A stretch of 37,044 nt of DNA from NCBI GenBank assembly GCA_021826695.1, contig JAKAYS010000013.1:1-37044 (forward strand). Direction: 5' to 3'. A program made the position numbers and the translations under genes. The notes beneath the pieces were generated by a model. It searched no databases. It worked only from the letters and a program-made list of their open reading frames with translations, and was not told the DNA's origin. Position 1 is the stretch's first letter; every line of letters begins with the position of its first letter. Positions 1 to 8,858 of this stretch are shown piece after piece. Source of the stretch: Acidobacteriota bacterium (GTDB lineage: Bacteria > Acidobacteriota > Terriglobia > Terriglobales > Acidobacteriaceae).

Positions 1-1
1 A

Positions 2-55
2 ATTCTGGCGGACAACAGCACCGCCTTGCCACAGGAAAAGGCTGCGCAATCATGA
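2..55 (+). CDS. 3' end of an unidentified CDS, possibly waaA (Kdo transferase)
   Basis: An open frame enters from the left edge and gives 17 residues ending in a TGA at 53-55. That stop overlaps the lpxK start codon as ATGA, so the two genes are probably co-transcribed and translationally coupled. The 17 residues carry no recognisable motif. In many Gram-negative genomes the Kdo transferase gene waaA/kdtA lies directly before lpxK, so this is the best guess, made from context only. Confidence 0.4.
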   Translation: MLADNSTALPQEKAAQS

Positions 56-1110
56 CACGGAAGTCTTTTGTGCGACGGGCTGTGTCGCCGCTTCTCTGGC
101 CTATCGTCCTGCTATACGCCTTGGGTGTTCGGCTGAAGAACGCTGCCTATGCCTATCGCAGGTTGAAGCCGCAGCCCTTGTCATGGCCGGTGGTGAGTGT
201 CGGCAATCTTTCCGTCGGCGGCACGGGAAAAACTCCCGTGGTGATGTTGCTGGCACGCCTGCTGACAGAACGCGGATGGACGGTCGATGTTCTAAGCCGG
301 GGCTATGGGCGTCGCAGCAACAGTGTCGCCTGCGTCGATCCGCAGGGCAGTCCGACGGAATTTGGCGATGAGCCAATTCTGATGGCGCGAAGCGGAATCG
401 CCGTATATGTCGGCGCTGACCGCTATCAGGCAGGCCTGTTGGCAGAGAAAGCTCCCGACCATGCGGAAGGAGATCGACGCAGGCTGCATATTCTCGACGA
501 TGGATTGCAGCACCGCAAGCTGGCTCGCGCAGTCGATATTGTGTTAGTGCAGCGCGCCGATCTACGGGACGAGATGTTGCCTGTAGGACGGCTTCGTGAA
601 CCGCTCTCGGCGTTGGAGCGCGCGGACATTGTTGTTTTGCGCGCAGAGGATGCGGACCTGACCGACCGGGTAAGACTGCTGATGCGGCGGAAGGATGCTG
701 CATGTATTTGGCTGATCGAACGGAGAACTACGTTTCCCAGCATGGGGCGGGACATTCCCTACGCACTGGCTTTCTGCGGGCTTGGCGATCCGGATGGATT
801 TTTTCAGGAGCTTCGTCGGGCCGATATTCCAGTACAAAAGGAAATCGTTTTCCGCGATCATCACGTTTACACGAAACAAGATGTTGCGCGTTTGTTGACT
901 GTGGCGCGGAGTGTTGGCGCAAAATGTTTCATCACCACAGAGAAGGACAGCGTGCGTTTCTCCGGCGCTTTGCGCGCGGACCTCGAAGCGGAATTTCCAC
1001 TATTGGTCGCTGGCCTGGAGATATCACTCCGCGCAGAAGCTCGTTCCATGATGATGCTCGAAGCTTTATTGGCGTGGAAACTTCAAGTCCCGCACAACAA
1101 CGTGCGATGA
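52..1110 (+). CDS. lpxK: Tetraacyldisaccharide 4'-kinase LpxK
   Basis: LpxK phosphorylates the 4' position of the tetraacyldisaccharide 1-phosphate to make lipid IVA, the sixth step of lipid A synthesis, at the inner face of the inner membrane. The 352-aa product has the family layout. An N-terminal hydrophobic helix lies at about residues 11-27, then an unusual P-loop GNLSVGGTGKTP at 51-62, the GDEPILMA segment at 105-112 and the DDGLQH motif at 149-154. Length is typical (about 330-350). The ATG at 52 overlaps the previous stop codon. The gene is followed after 7 bases by a GT9 glycosyltransferase, consistent with an LPS cluster. Identification is firm. Confidence 0.95.
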   Translation: MTRKSFVRRAVSPLLWPIVLLYALGVRLKNAAYAYRRLKPQPLSWPVVSVGNLSVGGTGKTPVVMLLARLLTERGWTVDVLSRGYGRRSNSVACVDPQGSPTEFGDEPILMARSGIAVYVGADRYQAGLLAEKAPDHAEGDRRRLHILDDGLQHRKLARAVDIVLVQRADLRDEMLPVGRLREPLSALERADIVVLRAEDADLTDRVRLLMRRKDAACIWLIERRTTFPSMGRDIPYALAFCGLGDPDGFFQELRRADIPVQKEIVFRDHHVYTKQDVARLLTVARSVGAKCFITTEKDSVRFSGALRADLEAEFPLLVAGLEISLRAEARSMMMLEALLAWKLQVPHNNVR

Positions 1111-1117
1111 TGGATGC

Positions 1118-2206
1118 TTGCCAACAGAATTACAAAGTCTGCGTATCCTGGTCGTGCGCCTGGGCGCCATGGGAGATATTCTGCACGCGTTGCCAGCAGT
1201 GACAGCGCTGCGGGCCGCGTTGCAGGCAACGCAGCCTGCGTGTTGGCTTGGATGGGCCGTCGAGCCACAGTGGCAGCAGCTTTTGTGTGCCGCCTCCGCA
1301 CCCCAGAAGGTCCGAGGGCCACAGATGCCGGTGGTGGATGTGCTGCATCCCGTACCAGCCAAGCTTTGGGCGCGCCTGCCGCTTGCGCCCTCGACGTTGA
1401 GCGGGATTCGCGAAGTTCGACGGGCGTTGCGCGCACAACAATATGACGTCTGCATCGACCTGCAGGGAGCTGTACGCTCGGCGTGGATTGGGCGCATGGC
1501 GGCGCCGCCGCGCATGATCGGAGAGGCCCATCCACGGGAGCCGCTGGCGCGCTGGTTTTTTCGGGAGCGGGTGGAAACTGTAGGAGTCCACGTCGTTGAA
1601 CAGGCCCGGGAAGTGGTCGCCGCTGTGTTGGGAAATGCACTGCCGCAACATGCTGCTGAATTACCTGTTGATCCGGATGCGGAGCAATGGTGCGATCGCT
1701 GGCTGGCAGAGCGCGGAATTGAAAGGTTTGCCATTGTGAATCCCGGTGCTGGCTGGGGCGCGAAGCGCTGGCCTGCGGAGCGCTATGCGGCGGTAGCTGT
1801 AGAACTCGCGCAGAAGGGCTTCGCGACTGTTGTGAACGTGGGTCCAGGGGAATCGAAACTGGCGGAAGCGATCTGCGCTTCTCCGCAGGCCCGCGCATTT
1901 TCCATGAGCGGAAGCATAGGACAACTCATCGCTTGTACACGTCGCGCTAAATTGTTTCTGGGTGGCGACACCGGCCCACTGCATCTGGCGGCTGCGCTTC
2001 AAGTTCCAGTGGTCGGTATCTATGGCCCGACCGATCCTGCGCGCAATGGCCCTTTCGAAACGCGCTCGCGCGTGTTGCGGCATCCTGACAGCAGGCGGGA
2101 CCACAGCCGGAAAAATGAACCTGAGGCAGGCCTGTTGACGATTACAGTGGAAGATGTTCTGGACGCGGCACAACAACTTCTTGAGGGGCCATCGAAGTCC
2201 GCATGA
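1118..2206 (+). CDS. GT9 family ADP-heptose--LPS heptosyltransferase
   Basis: This is a cytoplasmic glycosyltransferase of family 9, whose members add heptose from ADP-heptose to the LPS inner core. The 362 residues show two Rossmann-like halves: an N-terminal RILVVRLGAMGD motif at 9-20, NPGAGWGAKRWP at 208-219, the GGDTGPLHLAAAL sugar-nucleotide motif at 282-294 and GIYGPTDPARNGP at 300-312. The start is a TTG at 1118, because no ATG or GTG is in frame before the conserved N-terminal strand. The stop overlaps the next start as ATGA. It could be heptosyltransferase I (WaaC) or another GT9 member; the sequence alone does not settle acceptor specificity. Confidence 0.88.
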   Translation: MPTELQSLRILVVRLGAMGDILHALPAVTALRAALQATQPACWLGWAVEPQWQQLLCAASAPQKVRGPQMPVVDVLHPVPAKLWARLPLAPSTLSGIREVRRALRAQQYDVCIDLQGAVRSAWIGRMAAPPRMIGEAHPREPLARWFFRERVETVGVHVVEQAREVVAAVLGNALPQHAAELPVDPDAEQWCDRWLAERGIERFAIVNPGAGWGAKRWPAERYAAVAVELAQKGFATVVNVGPGESKLAEAICASPQARAFSMSGSIGQLIACTRRAKLFLGGDTGPLHLAAALQVPVVGIYGPTDPARNGPFETRSRVLRHPDSRRDHSRKNEPEAGLLTITVEDVLDAAQQLLEGPSKSA

Positions 2207-2793
2207 CTGAAGAAAACGCCAAGCAGAATTTTTATCAAAAGTGGAAACGGATCTCGCGACGGATTCGGGTTCCGCTGGGGTTCCTTTTTGCAGTGCTGTA
2301 TTTTTGGCTGGCGCGGCCCGACTTCGACTCGCTGCTGGGGAGCCTGGTACTGGTGGCGCCAGGGCTTGTTCTGCGCGGTTATGCCTCTGGCTACGTCAAG
2401 AAAAATGCCGAGTTGACGACAACCGGACCTTACGCCTACACGCGAAATCCGCTGTATTTAGGATCGATCCTGATTGCATTCGGCTTTGCCTTGGCAGCGC
2501 GCAATTTCTGGATCGCCATTGCGCTGGTGCTTCTGTTTGTCGCCATCTACATGCCGGTGATCTATGGAGAAGAAGAATATCTGCACGCGCATTTCCCCGG
2601 TTACGACGACTATGCGCGGCGTGTTCCGCGATTGTTCCCCCGCTTGAAAGTTCAACGCGACGTTGTTGTCGGCAGCTTTTCCTTCGAGCTTTATCGTAAG
2701 CATCGCGAGTACAATTCGCTATTAGGTTCCATCGGCATCTATCTTGCCCTGATCGTACGGGTTGCCCTGTGGCGGATGGTCCAGTGGCGCTGA
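2203..2793 (+). CDS. ICMT/PEMT-like integral membrane methyltransferase
   Basis: The 196-aa protein belongs to the isoprenylcysteine carboxyl methyltransferase / phospholipid methyltransferase group. These are small polytopic enzymes that methylate membrane-associated substrates with S-adenosylmethionine. The signature is TTGPYAYTRNPLYLG at 73-87 and an EE...HFPGYDDYARRVPRLFP block at 123-146. Hydrophobic segments lie near 24-36, 44-58, 87-99 and 103-120. Its start overlaps the stop of the heptosyltransferase gene (ATGA), so it belongs to the same transcript. The substrate cannot be read from the sequence; a lipid is plausible given the lipid A neighbours. Confidence 0.82.
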   Translation: MTEENAKQNFYQKWKRISRRIRVPLGFLFAVLYFWLARPDFDSLLGSLVLVAPGLVLRGYASGYVKKNAELTTTGPYAYTRNPLYLGSILIAFGFALAARNFWIAIALVLLFVAIYMPVIYGEEEYLHAHFPGYDDYARRVPRLFPRLKVQRDVVVGSFSFELYRKHREYNSLLGSIGIYLALIVRVALWRMVQWR

Positions 2794-2828
2794 TTCGTGG
2801 TTGTGTATGGGTTCCCTCTTTGAAGAGA

Positions 2829-3605
2829 ATGAAGCGAAAATTTATAGCGATCTCCATGCTGGCATTCCTGCCAGGGCTTTACTTGTTGCCGACATCGCAC
2901 GCGCAGGCGCCTGCCTTTCCACCGCCCAGCCAGATGTTCCCGGTCCCGACCAGCGAGAGCCTGACCTATGCAGTGGACTGGCGCGTTTTTCCAGCAGGGA
3001 CCGCCTCGTTTCATCTGAAGGCTGAAGGTCCGAATGAACACGTGACAGCAACCGCGGCCTCCATCGGCACTGTGAATCTTTTGTTCCCGGTGGCTGACCG
3101 ATATGACAGCGTATTCGATCGACACACGGGATGCTCGTTTGAATATCGCAAGCAGATTCAGGAAGGCCGACGTCGCCTGACGGGCCTGATGCAGTTGGAT
3201 TACACGCACCACCTGCAAAAGTTGAACGAAAAAAATCTTGTCACTGGAACTTCCAAGCAGCAGAACTCACCGATTCCCGGGTGCGTCACCGATGTGCTGT
3301 CAGGAATTTTCTATGTCGCGACACAGCCGCTTCAGGTTGGGCACGATATGCACTTCCCGCTGGCCGATGGGGGCCATGTGGTGGCCGTGACCATGAAGGT
3401 GGAGGCGAGGGAATCCGTAGTGACGCCAGCCGGAACCTTCGCTACTATTCGCGTGCAGCCAACAGCCGACGTGGGCGTAGTCAAGAACCGCGGCACGATT
3501 CTGATCTGGTATTCCGATGATATACGGCACATTCCAGTGCAGGTGCGCGCGCATCTTTTCTGGGGCACTGTCACAATGCGTTTGACGAGTGTCAGTAATA
3601 AATAA
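2829..3605 (+). CDS. DUF3108-type exported protein
   Basis: The 258-aa product begins with a clear Sec signal peptide (positive MKRK, hydrophobic core, cleavage near SHAQA). I therefore chose the ATG at 2829 rather than an in-frame start 60 bases upstream, which would overlap the previous gene and hide the signal. The mature part has the beta-rich pattern of DUF3108, with the early LTYAVDWRVFPAGTASFHL segment and the late IWYSDD segment followed by an acceptor-like strand. DUF3108 proteins are periplasmic or outer-membrane associated and of unknown function. Position after LPS genes suggests an envelope role. The gene converges on a minus-strand gene with only 7 bases between the stop codons. 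Confidence 0.75.
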   Translation: MKRKFIAISMLAFLPGLYLLPTSHAQAPAFPPPSQMFPVPTSESLTYAVDWRVFPAGTASFHLKAEGPNEHVTATAASIGTVNLLFPVADRYDSVFDRHTGCSFEYRKQIQEGRRRLTGLMQLDYTHHLQKLNEKNLVTGTSKQQNSPIPGCVTDVLSGIFYVATQPLQVGHDMHFPLADGGHVVAVTMKVEARESVVTPAGTFATIRVQPTADVGVVKNRGTILIWYSDDIRHIPVQVRAHLFWGTVTMRLTSVSNK

Positions 3606-3612
3606 CAGAAAA

Positions 3613-3918
3613 TTATTGAAGACGAAACCTCTCCAGCATTAACCGTTGCAGCCGGGGCTTATAGATCAAGTTATAGACAAGCTCCTTATCTGGAAACATG
3701 GTCAATGCGGCGCGTCGGCTATTGCCCACCATCTCTGCCGCTTCGTCTACAGTCAGGCTTGCATCCTGGCTGATCACAGACATCACCATGTTCATCATCA
3801 TTTGCAGTCGACGAATCTTGCGGGCTTCTTCCTGGATTTCCGCTTCACTTTGTGAGGGAGATATAGCTTGTCTATCGGATAATACGTTTGCGTCGGATTG
3901 AGTAACGTTTGACCCCAT
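3613..3918 (-). CDS. Conserved small protein of unknown function, 101 aa
   Basis: This small soluble protein has no signal peptide. A polar N-terminal 25 residues precede a helical, charged and methionine-rich stretch (EIQEEARKIRRLQMMMNMVM, about 28-47). The C-terminal half is helical and includes VDEAAEMVGNSRRAALTMFPDKE at about 57-79, which has the spacing of a helix-turn-helix-like unit but is not a clear match to one. The start is the ATG at 3918. It lies 140 bases downstream of comEC on the same strand and may be the last gene of that run or have its own promoter. I associate very similar proteins with Acidobacteria but know no function. Confidence 0.65.
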   Translation of the reverse strand: MGSNVTQSDANVLSDRQAISPSQSEAEIQEEARKIRRLQMMMNMVMSVISQDASLTVDEAAEMVGNSRRAALTMFPDKELVYNLIYKPRLQRLMLERFRLQ

Positions 3919-4058
3919 GCGGATCTCCCGATCGTTTTGGTCCTGTTGAAGGTGCTTCGAACCGGCAACGCTTTCTTGCTCAGAATCCTACAACCGCTGC
4001 CCGATGTCAAAATATTTTCTCGCAATTGAAGTTGCTACATCATAAATACGGCTGTGAG

Positions 4059-6803
4059 TCAGCGCGCCGCATCCATGTCGGGTTGAATAGTTTTTCCGTT
4101 CAGCAAAAAACTGCTGAGCCCCAGCGTGTCCGTGCGATAGACACGCACATGCGCGGCCCCCAGCGCATCCAGAACGGAAACGCGGGGATGACCGAACGGG
4201 TTGTGGCGACCGACAGAAATGACTGCGTACGTGGGATGAACGGCTGCGAGAAACAGCGGCGTGGTCGAAGTATTGCTCCCGTGATGGCCAACTTTTAACA
4301 GTCCAGCCGATAGCGGCTCGGACTCGACCATGCGCTCTTCCACGGGAGCCTCCGCATCGCCTTCGAGCAGTGCGGCTGTAGTCTTGTAGCGCAGGCGCAT
4401 GACCAGAGAATCGTCGTTGGAGGCGAGGCGGCCCGGATGATAATCCTGTTGCGGCGCAAGGATGCGCACGTGGACGCCGCCAAACAGAAAGCGCTCGCCA
4501 GCGGTTTCGGATTGGACGGGAATTTTTTCCTGTGCTGCCAGTGCCAGTAAAGCGCGATAGTCTGGCGTCATGGGATTGTTGCCAATCCAGAGGACCTTTG
4601 GATGAAAATTCCGCAGGACCGCTGGCATGCCGCCCATATGGTCGCTGTGCGCGTGCGTCAGCGCGACGGCATCGAGCCGGCGAATGTGCCGCCACCAGAG
4701 ATATTGCGAGACGACATCCTCACCAATATCAAACTGCGAATCCTGTGTGCGTGGGCCGCCGATGGGCCCACCTGCATCCACCAGAAGGGTCTGTCCATCG
4801 GGCGTGACGATGAGCAGGGAATCCCCCTGGCCAACGTCAAGCGCGGTGACCTCCAGCATTCCTCGATGGAAAGCGGGTCTTTGCGGCCATAACACCAGCA
4901 GAGAGCCGACGAACACCAGCGCGAGCGCGCCCACCCGCCAGCGCGCAGATTTGCGAACCAGCCATAGCGCGGCAATCCAGGCCGCAGCGAAACAAAACAA
5001 CGACCAGGCAGGCGGATTCGGTGTGCGAAGCCCGGAAGCAGATAGATTTCCAAATAAATGGATCAGCCAGGAGATGCCGTGCAGCAATAACGCAGTCAAC
5101 GATCCAGTGGGGACCGCCAGCGCAGGATGAATGCAGCCGAGAAGAAACGTAAGCAGCGCCAGCGGCAACAGGAATGCCAACAGCGGCAGGCCGAGCAAAT
5201 TCGCGGGAAGAGCAATCAACGTGATGCGATGGAAATAGATCGCCATCGGCAGCACCATCGCCAGTTCTACGATCAGCGCAACGATCAGCGCCTCGGCAAA
5301 TCGAAGCGTCCATCGTACCGCTCCAAACGGAAGACGCCATGCCCAGCGAGGCCCAATCAAAGGCCGCAGAGCGTAGACAAACATTCGCAACGAGACGCGC
5401 AACTGGGCGACACGCGGCGACAGGAATGGATCGAGGGAGAGTTGACGCGGCAGGCGCACACCGCGCAGATACGGCGCCAGTGTTGCCTCGATCAATGGCG
5501 CAGCGACACCGGCGATGACCAGCACGGCAAGGAAGGTCATCTGGAAGCTGGAACTGAACAGCGCCGCAGGGTCGAGAGCGAGCACGCCTAAGGCAGCGAT
5601 ACCAATCGCATTGAGCGCAGCGCGTTCGCGATACAAAATCCTGCTGAACAGATAGACCGCGCTGAGCCACAACGCGCGTTGCACCGGAGGCGCAAAGCCG
5701 GTCAAAAACGCATAAGGGAGAGAAAGTGAAAGCGCCACGCATGTGGCCGCAAGCGGACCGATGCGCAGCTTGCGGGCCAGCCAAAAAATGAGTCCCACAA
5801 TGATTGTGATGTGCAGCCCGGAGACGACGAGAAGGTGAAAAGACCCCGTGCGCTCAAAGGCGCTTCGCATGGAGTGCTGCAACCGCGTCCGATCGCCAAA
5901 CAGCATGGCGCTCAGCACGGCGCTGTCCTGCGATGTCAAGGCAAGCCAGGATGGAAGCCACCTAAGCGATGCGCTCACGTCGGCAATCCGATCCAGCCGC
6001 GTACCTGCCCACGTCTGCGCCGCAGTCGCCAGACATGTCAGCGAAGCGTGTCCTGGCGTTGCTATATGGACTTTTGTCGCGTCAACGCTGCCCAATACTG
6101 CAATGCCATGTTGCGCCAGATAGGCTGGATAGTTCCATGCTCCGGGATCAAGATAACGCTCTGGCGCGTGGAAGCGTACCGCAACTTGCAGCCGTTCTCC
6201 ACAATGAAGATGCGGCAGCGTTTCCCCCGATTTCGCGTAAATATTCAGCCGCAAGCCGCCAGTAACGGCAGTCTCCCAGTCGAGTTCCGAGGTGAACTCT
6301 TCCACATGATCGAGCGCGAGGTCGACCTGTTGTGTCTGCTCGGTTTCTTCCCGTGAACTGTACAGCAGATGTTGTATCTGTGTGCGAGGCGTGTGTATCG
6401 AGATGACCGTCCCCGATACGTCGCGCTGAAGGCCGTCGGCAAGTTGCAAAAGTGTGGGCGATGGCGAGTGTATCGGGGCCACCAGGGCGCAGAATTGTCC
6501 CGCCGCAAACCAGAGCAGCAGCATGGGGAGTAGCGCGACTCGTTCGGCGCGACGCACGGCCATGAACGTAAGAATTCCTGCAAGCGCAGCAGCCAGCAGA
6601 GGAACAAGCGGCGGATGCCAGACCCAGCGCGCATCCAGAATGCCAAGCGCGAAGCCAGCGGCCGCCAACAGCATCGGGGCAGTGGCAAACGATAAAGGCG
6701 CGCGCAGCAACTGGTGCCGGGTCGCTCGCAGAGGCGCGGGTCGATAGCCGCGCGCCTGGCGCAGAGGTTGGGATGTCTCCGTCGTGGGGGCGGGGAGAAC
6801 CAT
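4059..6803 (-). CDS. comEC: ComEC/Rec2 DNA-uptake channel
   Basis: ComEC forms the inner-membrane channel that passes single-stranded DNA into the cytoplasm during natural transformation. The 914-aa product has the full three-part build. N-terminal membrane helices and a soluble OB-like DUF4131 region come first, then the polytopic Competence domain (with VVSGLHITIIVGLIFWLARK), and finally a metallo-beta-lactamase-like domain in the last 270 residues. That last domain carries LDVGQGDSLLI, THAHSDHMGG and LKVGHHGSNTS, so metal ligands appear intact. I chose the ATG at 6803, 16 bases after the rlmD stop; an in-frame start at 6839 would overlap rlmD by 20 bases. Being last in a housekeeping run suggests constant transcription rather than competence-specific control. 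Confidence 0.93.
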   Translation of the reverse strand: MVLPAPTTETSQPLRQARGYRPAPLRATRHQLLRAPLSFATAPMLLAAAGFALGILDARWVWHPPLVPLLAAALAGILTFMAVRRAERVALLPMLLLWFAAGQFCALVAPIHSPSPTLLQLADGLQRDVSGTVISIHTPRTQIQHLLYSSREETEQTQQVDLALDHVEEFTSELDWETAVTGGLRLNIYAKSGETLPHLHCGERLQVAVRFHAPERYLDPGAWNYPAYLAQHGIAVLGSVDATKVHIATPGHASLTCLATAAQTWAGTRLDRIADVSASLRWLPSWLALTSQDSAVLSAMLFGDRTRLQHSMRSAFERTGSFHLLVVSGLHITIIVGLIFWLARKLRIGPLAATCVALSLSLPYAFLTGFAPPVQRALWLSAVYLFSRILYRERAALNAIGIAALGVLALDPAALFSSSFQMTFLAVLVIAGVAAPLIEATLAPYLRGVRLPRQLSLDPFLSPRVAQLRVSLRMFVYALRPLIGPRWAWRLPFGAVRWTLRFAEALIVALIVELAMVLPMAIYFHRITLIALPANLLGLPLLAFLLPLALLTFLLGCIHPALAVPTGSLTALLLHGISWLIHLFGNLSASGLRTPNPPAWSLFCFAAAWIAALWLVRKSARWRVGALALVFVGSLLVLWPQRPAFHRGMLEVTALDVGQGDSLLIVTPDGQTLLVDAGGPIGGPRTQDSQFDIGEDVVSQYLWWRHIRRLDAVALTHAHSDHMGGMPAVLRNFHPKVLWIGNNPMTPDYRALLALAAQEKIPVQSETAGERFLFGGVHVRILAPQQDYHPGRLASNDDSLVMRLRYKTTAALLEGDAEAPVEERMVESEPLSAGLLKVGHHGSNTSTTPLFLAAVHPTYAVISVGRHNPFGHPRVSVLDALGAAHVRVYRTDTLGLSSFLLNGKTIQPDMDAAR

Positions 6804-6819
6804 GATTGAGGCCGCCCGC

Positions 6820-8139
6820 TCAGCGATACAGCGTGGCAATTGTCTCCAGGTGGTGCGTTTGCGGAAACATATCGACCAGTTGCAATCGATGAAGGCGGTA
6901 GCCGGATTGTATCAATGCCGCGAGATCTCGTCCCAGAGTTGCAGGATCGCACGAGACATATACGATACGACGCGGGTTGCAGCGGGCCAGCAAATTACAA
7001 GCATCAATGCCTGCTCCCACACGCGGCGGGTCGAGCAAAACGAGATCGGGCGCAGGTTCTCGCCGCTCGACAATTTGTTGTACGGCCTGCTGTAAAAAGC
7101 GCAGTGTCGTCGATCGGATGGGCATGGCCTTTGTGCCTTGTAGATTGAGACGAAGATCGTTACAGGCCGATGGGCTGGACTCCACGGCAAGGACACGCTC
7201 GAAGCGCTCGGTCAGAGCCAGAGAAAAAAGACCGACTCCCGCATATAGGTCCCACGCACACGCGCTTTTTTCGCTGCTAGTCGCGTCTTCAACAAAGTGA
7301 TCGAGCAGTGTGGAATTGACCTGGAAAAACGATCCAAGACTGACGGTATACTCTCGCGCAGTCACGGTGTAGCGCAGGCTTTGCAGGCCCCATTGCATTA
7401 CGGCCCTCGCTGCGCCGCCTCGATCTTTTTCCGCTGGAAACACCGCAGCGCCGCTTAGCTGAGGAACTTCTTGCTGTATCTGCTGCAACAAATCCGTATA
7501 TAGATTTTGCGCAATAGGCGCGTGGGGCCGCGTCCAGATGGTCAGGAGCAACTCCGATTGGTCATGGTTGGTGAACAGCTCCATCTCCTGTGTTTCAGTC
7601 GGAACGACACCCTGTTGCCCAAGCCCGCGAACAGCAACGATACATTTCTCCAGCAAGGGCACGGCGATCATGCAATGATCGATGGCGGTCAGGAGATGCG
7701 ATTTCGCCTTGCGATAACCGATAGAAAAATTCGGAGTGGACTGGATCTGTAGTCGAATGCGATTCCGGTATCCAAACGGCTTGCCAGTCAGCGCCGAAAC
7801 CGGCGGCAGTTCGCGCACGCCTGCCCGCGTAAGGCTTTCCGCAAGCATCTCGCGTTTCAATTCCACTTGATAGTTGTAGAGGCTGTGCTGCAACTGGCAG
7901 CCCCCGCAAGCGCCGAACCAGGGGCACGGCGGCTCAACGCGAAACTCCGATACGCGCTGGATTTGCTGGGCTTCCGCAAAACAATATCCACGCTGCTCTT
8001 CCGTAATAACAGCTTCGACAATTTCTCCCGGAAGCGTGAAGGGCACAAAAACTCGCATCCCGTCGCGCGGTGTTGACTCGTCAAAGACCTTCGCCAGTCC
8101 TTGCCCACCATAGATCACTTTTTCAATCGTGAGCTTCAT
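6820..8139 (-). CDS. rlmD: 23S rRNA (uracil-5-)-methyltransferase, RlmD/RumA type
   Basis: This SAM-dependent RNA m5U methyltransferase of the TrmA/RlmD group probably modifies U1939 of 23S rRNA. The 439 residues show a TRAM (OB-fold) domain at 1-60. Next comes the iron-sulfur motif CPWFGACGGCQLQ (Cys 72, 78, 81, with a fourth Cys in IDHCMI). The SAM-binding motif is DLYAGVGLFSLAL, followed by LLDPPRVG and the catalytic VSCDPATLGRD segment. Length is typical. The start overlaps the end of the upstream 237-aa orphan by 4 bases, and comEC follows after 16 bases. RlmC- or RlmCD-type specificity (U747) cannot be excluded from sequence alone. Confidence 0.9.
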   Translation of the reverse strand: MKLTIEKVIYGGQGLAKVFDESTPRDGMRVFVPFTLPGEIVEAVITEEQRGYCFAEAQQIQRVSEFRVEPPCPWFGACGGCQLQHSLYNYQVELKREMLAESLTRAGVRELPPVSALTGKPFGYRNRIRLQIQSTPNFSIGYRKAKSHLLTAIDHCMIAVPLLEKCIVAVRGLGQQGVVPTETQEMELFTNHDQSELLLTIWTRPHAPIAQNLYTDLLQQIQQEVPQLSGAAVFPAEKDRGGAARAVMQWGLQSLRYTVTAREYTVSLGSFFQVNSTLLDHFVEDATSSEKSACAWDLYAGVGLFSLALTERFERVLAVESSPSACNDLRLNLQGTKAMPIRSTTLRFLQQAVQQIVERREPAPDLVLLDPPRVGAGIDACNLLARCNPRRIVYVSCDPATLGRDLAALIQSGYRLHRLQLVDMFPQTHHLETIATLYR

Positions 8140-8849
8140 TGTTGGCGCATGTAGAACAGACTCAGACGCGGCACATTGTTTTGCTGAAATAAACAGCGCC
8201 GCAGAAACTGTTGCTCGATCTGTCGAATTTGCGTGGTCTGCAGGCGGCTGCGGTAAGGGGCAAGTTCGCGCGCCGACTGCTCGCGCAAGGCAAGCAATTG
8301 CTCCGCTGGCGAAAAGGTCTGCAAGGCTGCAAATAGCTGGTCTTCCAGTACAAGCAGATGCTGCTCGAGAGTTTCCATCGATGGCGATTCTTCGGTGTTT
8401 TCGATGGATGCGGCGAGCTCTACCAATTTTGTGGTCGCTTCAAAGAAAACAAGCTGCGCGCTCGCGGGCACCGTGGCTGCGCGGAGTTGCTCAGCGGCGT
8501 GGCGCAGATAGGCTGCGATGCGAGTGGCTTCAAATCCGCTTTCTTCCGGCGTTGGCGGTTGTTTGCTACTGGCGCCCGTCGCGGCTTCATGCATGTCCTC
8601 GACGGCGCGCAGAACTTCCTGCGCGCAATATGCAAGACCATTCACCTGCCGAGCGCGTCCTTTCGCTTTGCGGGCCTCATATTTATCGAAAGTCGCATCG
8701 ATGCCGGCAAGCACCGCTTCCAGTGGAAAGCCAGCCTCCTGCCAGGTCGCGATCAGCGACCAGTCCAGCGTGGAAAGCATCAGCAGCGTGCCGCGTCGAC
8801 GCTGAAAATGGTCTTCGATCTCCGTGTAGTAATTGAAATAATTCTGCAA
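8136..8849 (-). CDS. Conserved orphan protein of unknown function, 237 aa
   Basis: I do not recognise a named domain. The protein is soluble, acidic and almost entirely helical. It begins with an aromatic-rich QNYFNYYTEIEDHFQRRRGT segment and a DWSLIATWQEAGFPLEAVLAGID stretch, which resembles a helix-turn-helix-like arrangement in shape only. A linker near 92-104 precedes a long helical C-terminal half. The start must be TTG at 8849, because the only sequence before it in frame is nine bases and then the coaX stop. It overlaps rlmD by 4 bases, so it is cotranslated with an RNA-modifying enzyme. I associate close relatives in the same place with Acidobacteria. Confidence 0.75.
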   Translation of the reverse strand: MQNYFNYYTEIEDHFQRRRGTLLMLSTLDWSLIATWQEAGFPLEAVLAGIDATFDKYEARKAKGRARQVNGLAYCAQEVLRAVEDMHEAATGASSKQPPTPEESGFEATRIAAYLRHAAEQLRAATVPASAQLVFFEATTKLVELAASIENTEESPSMETLEQHLLVLEDQLFAALQTFSPAEQLLALREQSARELAPYRSRLQTTQIRQIEQQFLRRCLFQQNNVPRLSLFYMRQQ

Positions 8850-8858
8850 TGTATAGGC

